Notes under the pieces: model-generated
The model's input: only the letters and a program-made list of their open reading frames with translations
What the model was told of the DNA's origin: nothing
Databases searched by the model: none
Program-made: the position numbers and the translations under genes
Assembly: GCA_948146395.1 (NCBI GenBank)
Contig: OX411544.1
Span: 93,483,232 to 93,547,231 of the forward strand
DNA length: 64,000 bases
From: Fragum whitleyi
Taxonomy: Eukaryota > Mollusca > Bivalvia > Cardiida > Cardiidae
Direction of reading: 5' to 3'
Shown here: in pieces, positions 56,831 through 64,000 of the stretch
Layout of the letters: each line of letters begins with the position of its first letter
How positions within the stretch are numbered: position 1 is the first letter of the stretch

Positions 56831-58048
56831 ATGACCATTTACTAAAATTCTACCTGAAATTAGTATGTTAAGAATAGTCTACTTAATGCAATCACCTTTA
56901 TTTTGGTAAGAATTAAAGTAAAGGGTATGCAGGCTAGTGGTGATTGAGTATTTCAGTGCAATGGGGTCAAGACCAAGTATATCATAACAAAATAGTTCTA
57001 AATAGACTTCAAAGTCTTGTTTTCTATCAGTCAGCTTTGTTTTATGAAAGTATAAATGTATCACTATTTAAACACTCTAAGTCTGTTCAAAGAGATGTAA
57101 ATGTGTTAGTGTATGCATATCTTAATAAAAGGTATATAAGATCCAGATAAGACGGGGTAAAGTCAGTCCAAAATTGTTTGTTGCCAATGAAACTATGTTG
57201 TTAGTACTCAATTGACTCATCTTGATGAGACATTTCAAATGAGTACCAACAGCATAGGGTTTAAGTTAGGAAGAATGAAATATTTAGATTTGAAAAACAA
57301 AATATCCCTCCTATCTGTAGCTCTTTGACATTTTATATAACATAGATCAAGGGAGATCAATGCAGTTTATTAAGTGATGAAAATAAACACTCATTACTTC
57401 CCTTCCTTATAATTTGTTATGAATACCCCTAGCATATTGCCCCCTTTTCCCAGTCAAACATTGTAGCTAAAGATGATTTCATTTGCAATTTTTCATTTTC
57501 TATGAATGATTTCTGCATTATATGGCTTTGCTTTATGTAGTCTGCTAAGATTTTTTGGGATTCAGATCAATCAAAGACAAAATTGTCAGGTAATAAGTGA
57601 AATGAAATTTATTGAATGATTTTGAGTTAAATAAGTGTGATAGGTTTCTTTTAAGTGATTAGTCTTCTTCCATGTAATTTTACATGTTAGTTATATGTGT
57701 TCTCTTCTGATTAGCTTGTAAATAAGTATCAATTAGGAAAAAGTAAAAATTCCTTCTGAATGCGTGTGACTTTCATTACCTTTGATTTTCAATATTTTTC
57801 TTTCAAATCTTGAGATGATAAAGCCAGTGGAGCGATACAGGCCCTCTTGGGCCTCTTGTTCTATTCATGCATTAGTCGAATTTGAATTGACAGAAAGAAC
57901 ACCAGCAAACAGTGAAGAAAATTATGCTTTACAAGACATTTCCAACAATTTTATGTGGTTGTGATGGACAGACTTTGAAAATCCTAGTCAATCCATGTAA
58001 TGCAATAAGAATACAAAACTATAGATAAAGATATAGATAAAGATAAAC

Positions 58049-58280
58049 GAGCCTGTGCATGACATTTCCAACACATTGAAATGTGTGTAAGATGACACCA
58101 TAGAGCAGCTTAGACAGCCATTTAGAACAATTAGAAGATTGCATGTCTGTCTTAAGACACTTTGATACCTTACCTATCTACAAAGCACACAGTGAAGGAT
58201 AGACTGTGTGAATGCACAGTCTGGCCAGAGTCTTTGCTTTGCACACTTTTGAAATTGTTGGAAATGTCACACACAGGCTC
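58049..58280 (+). mobile_element. Fold-back MITE, GAGCCTGTGCATGACATTTCC family (copy 2)
   Basis: GAGCCTGTGCATGACATTTCCAAC to GTTGGAAATGTCACACACAGGCTC with a conserved inner TGCACAGTCTGGCC stretch. Confidence 0.6.
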
Positions 58281-58564
58281 AAATTTAATTACTTCATTAT
58301 TCCTAAATTAAATCCTATGTTATTGGTTCTCATTTGAAACGTCTCACTGAGACAATTCAAATAAGTACCTAAAACATAGGCTTTCATTGGGAAAAGAAAA
58401 TTTTAGGCTGATTTTCCCCCCTCTTTTCTGCACCCACGAGAAAATTTATTGATTGTCTGAAGAGGGGTTAATCTATCTACAGAATGCATAGTGAAGAACC
58501 TGGTCAGACTGTGTGGATGCTCAGACTGGCCAGAGGCTTTGCTAAGTGCACTCATAAAATTGTG

Positions 58565-59557
58565 TTAAGGTGATAATGGACACAGGCCTACCAACTCTAT
58601 AAACCGGGAGAGGATTTTTGTTTATTTTACGGCTCTTTTTGCGTGTTGTTTAAAAATGCTAGTTTTCATAAGATTCTGCTTATAGAAATGAATTAATTAT
58701 GGTAAAATTTCATAAGATTGTGTCTCTTCAACATTTGGTATCAATTATATGACTGGGTCATTGAATTTAACAATGAAAATATGTTTTAACCCTTTGCTGT
58801 TAAATCCCTGCTTTTTTATGTGCCTATGATTTTATGATTGAGAAAACATTTTGAAAAAAGAAGAAAATGTTTCTGACAAGCAATTTCTTCTTTTTACTCC
58901 CTATTTTCAACCCTACAGAATGGTTATTTTTCAAATTAAATCCACTTGAAATTTTCGTCTGCTAAACCTTTGAATTTGGACAGGTCCAAAATTTTGTAAA
59001 ACAGGAAAGGGTTAAGGTCATTCAAGTAGGAGAGGTCACTTTATCGAAAAACTTTCTTATTTACATGGAAAGGTATGCTGAATTATTTACCAAATAAAGG
59101 AAAGATATGATTTTTAAAACATATCAGAAAACAAGGATATTCCATTTGGTAGTTTTTTCAAAAAATAGGATTTTGTGGCATTTTTTCCGCGTAAAATTAC
59201 AAAAATTGGTGCATTTTTAACTTTTGAAGACACATTATGCAAATGCAATTGATCAAAGAGAATTTCCTTGGCAATAGCCATTGTTTATAAGGTTTATCAA
59301 CATGTAGGTGTTTTAAAGCTATTGACTTGGACTGAGTTTATACAAGACCTTAAACAAATATAAATGTTTTACTGAAAAATAGCCAGTACCAGTGAAGGGC
59401 AGATAACTCTAAAATGAATACGAGCATAGAAAGGTTACTTCAAATTATGATATAATGATATAATGACTATACAATGTTAATCTACATCATATGTGAATAA
59501 GACAAAAATTCATAGTGCGAAAAAAAAAATGATGCCAAGTGTTCATTGCTACCTTAA
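58565..59557 (-). mobile_element. Non-autonomous DNA transposon, AAGGT..CAATGGACA ends (copy 2)
   Basis: Inverted copy of 37676-38766 with TTAAGGTGATAATGGACA and TGTTCATTGCTACCTTAA ends. It holds a nested TTAA MITE at 58786-59015 but lacks the 310 bp segment of copy 1. ZFYVE26 intron 10. Confidence 0.7.
58786..59015 (+). mobile_element. AAGAAATTGCTT MITE nested in a larger DNA transposon
   Basis: Complete 230 bp copy inside the 58565-59557 element. The sister element at 37676-38766 lacks it at the matching point (around ATTTTTATCGATAAATTC), so it is a later insertion. Confidence 0.7.
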
Positions 59558-59658
59558 ATGCCGCACACACGATCAATTAAAGCCTGAATTACATAAGAAA
59601 TTTCTTGATTGCCCAGTGGTTCCATACATATGAATTTTTATCACTTGATATTTTGCAG

Positions 59659-59765
59659 ACCGAAGGGAGCCAGTGTTGTTCCTAACAGAAACTATTTACT
59701 AAGTCTATATGAACATTGTAAAGAGCTGGCCTACCTAGTATCAGAGTCAGAGGCTGTTAATAAAG
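59659..59765 (+). CDS. ZFYVE26: ZFYVE26-like exon 11
   Basis: Acceptor ATTTTGCAG|A, donor AATAAAG|GTTAGT, 107 nt. It encodes RNYLLSLYEHCKELAYLVSE, parallel to the human DYLRTFFDFCHALAAQLV block. The incoming and outgoing phases match exons 10 and 12. The intron before it is 4.8 kb and holds tandem repeats and several DNA transposons. Confidence 0.85.
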
Positions 59766-60195
59766 GTTAGTCATAAGCTCTACTGACAAAAGGTCAGAAG
59801 AGCTATAGCAATACCGGTTTTGCATCCATCTGAATATCTGTCTGTCATCTGTCCTTCCGTCCATTAACTTTTGCTTGTTAATGCTCTAGAGTCCACTCTT
59901 TTTATCAAATTGTCTTCAAACTTGGTCAGAGTGATTGGACCATCAATAAGATTGTTCCTTTTGAAAATGGGTCAGATCCGTCAAGTGTCATGGGAAAAAG
60001 GGCCTGATGGAAATTCAATTAGAATACCTAGTAGCAGAGTTGTAGGCTGTTAGTAAAGGTTAGTCATTTTTAGATTGAATTTTCATGAATAGGTGGGGAG
60101 GGGGCTATTCTGGTCACTCAGGCATTGGTGTCAGCATCAGCTCAATTCTTTGGTAGGTTTTACACTCAACTATCAAAGCTCTATTACTACTTCGT

Positions 60196-60255
60196 GGGTT
60201 TGGTGCAAGACTGTAGTAAGTGTATATACACTTACTACAGTCTTGCACCAAACCC
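60196..60255 (+). repeat. Perfect 60 bp palindrome
   Basis: GGGTTTGGTGCAAGACTGTA through TGTATATACA at the centre to TACAGTCTTGCACCAAACCC, with no mismatch over 30 bp per arm. ZFYVE26 intron 11. Confidence 0.9.
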
Positions 60256-60995
60256 TCGACTTGTGGTATACTCTGAAACTTAACACATGTTTCAGTGACA
60301 ATAACATTAGTCTCTAGATTACTCTGAGAATTCAGAAATTTCAAAATTTGAGGACACTTCAACAAATCTGGCTATAATTACTAAGCAGGCAGTGTAGACT
60401 AAGTTCAGACCGCATGCCTGTGCAGGCTGATCATAGTCTATACTGTCTCCTGAAGTCTAGAGTACTGCAGGAATGTGTCAAGAACACTTGCATGATGAGG
60501 CTGAAACAGGAGTTTGATAGAAAATCTTCTCAGGGTTTCAGTCTGACATCAACAAAAAAATGTTCTAAAGCAGAGCTACAGATAGAGGGTGTATTTTGGA
60601 TTTTAGGCTTTAATTTAAGCACAAATCCTATGTTTTGGGTACTTGCATATGGGTCACATAATTTTGAGGGTCCTTGCTACATATTTTGTGTCTCAGATGC
60701 ACAAAAACTATGTCCCTTAAATCCTGGTTCTATATTGATGGCTTAGCATGAAACGGCTATAACTGCCAATAAACATATAGACACATATTTAGAACTGAGT
60801 CATCGATGTAGGGTACATTGTGAGGAGAGAAAAAGGACAGGAATGGTTGGACTTATTTCAAAACTTTCACTTAATCATACTGTCATAGGGAAAGCTGTTG
60901 TTAGTTTCTATGAGCATAAAGGCACTTCACACAAGTATTTCAGGGCTCTCAGAACGTGCCCTTTCACATACTGAATTGATCCACTTATCCTCTTT

Positions 60996-61682
60996 TAAGC
61001 TCACCTGAGCACATCGTGCTCAAGGTGAGCTTTTGTGATCATTGGATGTCCGTCGTGCGTCGTCCGTCGTCAGACGTCAACAATTTAAGTGTTTACACTC
61101 TAGAGGCCACAATTATGGACCAATCATCATGAAACTTTGTCAGAATGTTCTTCAGGTCACAAGGATTAACCCTATCGAAATTGGGAAGGATCCATGCCAT
61201 ATCACGGAAAAAGGGGCCTAAAAGACAATTTTCTTGTTTACACTCTAGAGGCCACAAATATGGTCCAATCATCATGAAACTTGGTCAGAATGTTCTTAAG
61301 GTCACAAGGATTAACCCTATCGAAAATCTGAAGGATCCATGTCATATCACGGGAAAAGAGGCCTTAAAGGCAATTTTTTTTGTTTACACTCTAGAGGTCA
61401 CAAATATTGCCCAATCTTCATGAAACTTTGTCATAATGTTGGTCAGGTCACACGAATGAAGCCTTTTGAAAGTGGGAAGGATCCATGCCATATCACAGGA
61501 AAAGGGGCCTTACTGATAATTTTCTTGTTATAACTCTAGGGGCCATATTTTTGGCAGAAATGTCATGTTGGTTTTATGTAGAAATTATCTACTTAATGAC
61601 ATCTGCCTATTAAATTGATGTGATGCCTTAGGGGTCAAATAGATTCAGGTGAGCGATCTAGGACCATCATGGTCCTCTTGTT
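60996..61682 (+). mobile_element. Helentron-like element, AGCTCACCTGA family, 145 bp units
   Basis: Starts AAGCTCACCTGAGCACATCGTGCTCAAGGTGAGC, has three units of the GTTTACACTCTAGAGGCCAC type, and ends TTCAGGTGAGCGATCT-AGGACCATCATGGTCCT-CTTGTT. The next element begins on the following base. Confidence 0.75.
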
Positions 61683-61944
61683 AGCTCAGTTATTTTCAGA
61701 GAATACCTGAGGTGTTGCTATAGCTTTTGCATCGTTGTTGTGGTCACTGTTGTCACTGTTGTCTTGTTATATCTCTGGTTCTACTGAAGGTATTACCTTG
61801 AATAAATAGAGCAATGTAATATATCAAGGGGGACAACTCTAGATGCATTTTGTGCAAATTTTGCCCCTTTTTTCGACTAAGATTTTTATCCGCAATCCAT
61901 CACTCAATAGCCGAGTGTAGTCACCTGTAGGCTATTCTCTTGTT
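61682..61944 (+). mobile_element. Helentron-like short element next to ZFYVE26 exon 12
   Basis: Starts TAGCTCAGTTATTTTCAG and ends AATAGCCGAGTG...GGCTATTCTCTTGTT, a hairpin then CTTGTT. It abuts 60996-61682 head to tail, sharing a T, and ends 25 bp before exon 12. It must lie close to that exon's branch point. Confidence 0.6.
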
Positions 61945-61969
61945 TAACTTAATTCTTTCTATGTTTCAG

Positions 61970-62069
61970 AAGAAATGGTTGTTCCAATGAACTTCTTCGA
62001 TACATTAGATGAAGGTCCATTGAAGATATTGGGACGAATGATGTTTACAAAGAAGATGCCCCCTGCTAA
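61970..62069 (+). CDS. ZFYVE26: ZFYVE26-like exon 12, last exon in window
   Basis: Acceptor TATGTTTCAG|AA, donor CTGCTAA|GTTAGT, 100 nt, leaving two bases. It encodes EEMVVPMNFFDTLDEGPLKI and then KKMPPAK, parallel to the human NPFVLLQQDLGDSLLEL ... VPPEKL block. It is squeezed between transposons: a Helentron-like element ends at 61944, 25 bp before the exon, and a TTAA MITE begins at 62080, 10 bp past the donor. Confidence 0.83.
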
Positions 62070-62079
62070 GTTAGTATAT

Positions 62080-62377
62080 TTAACCCTTTGCTGTTTAATC
62101 CCTGCTTTTTATGTGCCTATGTTTTTATGATTGAGAAAACATTGTGAAAAAAGAAGAAATTGCTTCTGACAAGCAATTCCTTCTTTTTCCACACTATTTT
62201 CTAGAAAACATTGTGAAAAAAGAAAAAATTGCTTCTGACAAGCAATTCCTTCTTTTTCCACACTATTTTCTACCCTACTGAATGGTTATTTTTCAAATTA
62301 AATCCACTTGAAATTTTCGTCTGCAAAACCTTTGAATTTGGATAGGTCCAAAATTTTGTAAGACAGGAAAGTGTTAA
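62080..62377 (+). mobile_element. AAGAAATTGCTT MITE with duplicated hairpin, next to exon 12
   Basis: Starts TTAACCCTTTGCTG 10 bp after exon 12's donor. The central hairpin segment (GAAAACATTGTGAAAAAAGAA...TTTTCCACACTATTTTCTA) is present twice in tandem. Confidence 0.72.
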
Positions 62378-62817
62378 AACCTCTTAATTCCAACCATTAT
62401 AATAGCGATGGACTTCTAAATTGCAATTTTTGAGTTATTTCCCTTTGTTGTTTTCATAATAATTTTGAGCACCAAGCACTGTACCATGCATATATTATGA
62501 CAATTTGATTCCTTGTTGGACTTAATACATTTGTATATGCATTATATATCACCTGGAGCCAAGCAAATACTAGGCAACAGCATTTGGTGTTCTTGTTTGA
62601 AATACATGTATTGCTCTACAAAAATTATGATTCTGCATTTCAATGGCTTAGTGCAAAAAAGTTGTAACAGCCTATTGAACATATAGACAGTTACAACTGT
62701 TTCACGCTGAGCCATTGTTTTAAAGCATTTCATGCAGAATAAAAATCTTGGCAAAATGATATTATTATTAAAGTGCTGAAAGCACTGAAGCAGTGAATGT
62801 CAGTCAGTATCTGTTTT

Positions 62818-63300
62818 TAGCTCAGCTGAGCATGAAGTGCTCAAGGTGAGCTATTGTGATCATCCAATGTCTATTGTCAGTGGTGCTTCATCCACAATTT
62901 CTTTAAATATCTTCTCCTCCGAAACTGGTGGGCCAATCTTGATGAAACTTAGCAGGGATGATCCTTGGGTCAAGTTCTACCAGAGTTCTTTTAATAAATG
63001 AAATCCCCCCTTAACTTATTCTTTACCCTTAACAAAAACGGTGAAAATAGGAAAAACTTCAAAAATCTTCTTCTCTGAAACCAGAATGCAGGCAGCTAGT
63101 GGACCTCTACCAAGTTTGTTCATAACAAAACCCCAGGGTCATATTTCGGCTCCACCTGGGTGCATCCCTTTTTACATAGAATTAAAGAGCCAAAGTCTTC
63201 AAAAATCTTCTTCTCTGAAACCAGAAGACAGCTTTCATACTTGGTATATAGCATCATCTATTAGGCCTCTACCAAGTTGGCTCATATCAAGAACTTGGGA
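62818..63300 (+). mobile_element. Helentron-like element, 3'-truncated copy
   Basis: Starts TAGCTCAGCTGAGCATGAAGTGCTCAAGGTGAGC and carries two to three units of the 23931-25179 core type. Similarity stops near 63300 without the hairpin end. Confidence 0.6.
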
Positions 63301-64000
63301 TAATAATGGGTTTTTTGAGTAAGATTGATTTATATTTAATTACGTGAACATCAAAAACATGTTGCCCCGGTAGAAGAAAGCTGGTGCGACCTCACAGTCT
63401 GCAACAGACAGAGGGAGAAAATAAAATAAATTGTCTTTGATGAAAGCATGAGTTTATTTCACGCGCCGAAAGAATCCAATATCCGGCGGCTTTTCTTACC
63501 ATCCGGATTAACCAAACATTACAATATCAAGTATCATCTGACAGAGACTTCAAGTATATTTCTTATGATTGGTTTGAATGCAAGTGTGGCCTAGATCAGC
63601 CTGCACTCAATTGTGCAATCTGATCCGAGTCCACACTTACATCTATAATCCAGTACAGAAGACAGTATGGTCACAATCAGCCCACGCATGACTGCACAAC
63701 CCAATCTGAGCTCACACTGTATCCCAAAAATAGTAGGTCCATGACAGTGCAGTCCAATCTGGATCTAAATTTGGCAACAACCTAAAATTATCAATAAAGG
63801 CTACATTCACAAGAATTACCTGACTAACATTATGCTGTTCTTTACAAATGATTGGTATGGAGAACCTAACAATCAGTTGCAAAGGACTGAAATCTATCTC
63901 TGCATTCTGGTAATTAGTTTAGAAATCCACTTGAACATTATTCAACATGTCTAGATTAAATAATCCCATAAATCAATCATTCATTCAGAATTACAAATAA
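63301..64000. other. Right-edge intronic sequence, nothing coding recognised
   Basis: Contains GATCAGCCTGCACTCAATTGTGCAATCTGATC-type inverted motifs (63595-63625) like those of the CATCAGACTGCA MITEs. No exon of the ZFYVE26-like gene is recognised. Confidence 0.4.

Larger units (their letters stand above)
23517..62069 (+). other. ZFYVE26: ZFYVE26 (spastizin/FYVE-CENT) gene, twelve exons, 3' part beyond window
   Basis: Twelve plus-strand exons join in frame into 1372 codons plus two bases. Human ZFYVE26 is about 2540 residues with the PI3P-binding FYVE finger in its second half, so roughly half the gene is here and the FYVE exons lie to the right. The family works with spatacsin and AP-5 in autophagic lysosome reformation and acts at the midbody; human loss causes SPG15. 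Identification rests on collinear resemblance to the human protein as I remember it. Human CLRRGEWELAQACVP parallels exon 1 CLYLGQWQLARAFIP, an Ala-rich AAAAG stretch parallels exon 10, and VPPEKLEAVL parallels exon 12 MPPAKL. Alignment should confirm it. Introns total over 34 kb and are full of mobile elements. Confidence 0.87.

Overview
The window is eukaryotic, AT-rich and intron-rich, and looks like a bivalve mollusc genome. The evidence is long introns packed with non-autonomous transposons of a type common in bivalves (termini such as AGCTCACCTGAGCAC and CTTGTT, tandem-repeat cores, GACGGACGG tracts), a molluscan-style tRNA SINE, and two animal genes that can be assembled exon by exon with GT/AG sites and matching phases. 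The species cannot be named from the sequence.

Two host genes lie head to head. On the minus strand, from 22876 down to 1618, are six exons of a NEK2-type mitotic kinase: the whole kinase domain and the start of the coiled coil. The 3' end of the gene lies off the left edge. On the plus strand, from 23517 to 62069, are twelve exons (1372 codons) of a ZFYVE26/spastizin orthologue. Its FYVE-containing C-terminal part lies off the right edge. The 640 bp between the two start codons is a candidate bidirectional promoter, with a YY1-like AAAATGGCGG, an E-box, several CCAAT boxes and a short uORF.

Most of the rest is mobile DNA inside introns. NEK2 intron 4 (3905-11122) holds a nearly intact 6.4 kb Ty3/gypsy-class element in the same orientation as the gene. 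It has LTRs of about 548 bp and one 1605-codon gag-pol ORF. Its domain order is Gag-protease-integrase-RT-RNase H, with integrase before RT as in Ty1/copia. This is the arrangement described for Gmr1-like elements, and its Gag has a SCAN-like capsid segment. NEK2 intron 1 holds a 3.0 kb non-autonomous LTR element with identical 215 bp LTRs, a hAT-like MITE and tRNA-related repeats. ZFYVE26 intron 1 holds one LINE nested in another, all within a 7.5 kb interval bounded by inverted repeats.

Across the window about thirteen elements share one architecture: a terminal inverted repeat flush with the 5' end, and its partner set inward from the 3' end by a small hairpin followed by CTTGTT or CTAGTT. 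This matches the asymmetric-TIR plan of Helentron/Helitron2-type elements, and several carry tandem-repeat cores of 145-185 bp. Other families are TTAA-flanked MITEs, pogo/Tigger-like TA-flanked elements, long palindromes and two SINE families. No rRNA gene, confident functional tRNA gene, CRISPR array or prokaryotic feature was seen.
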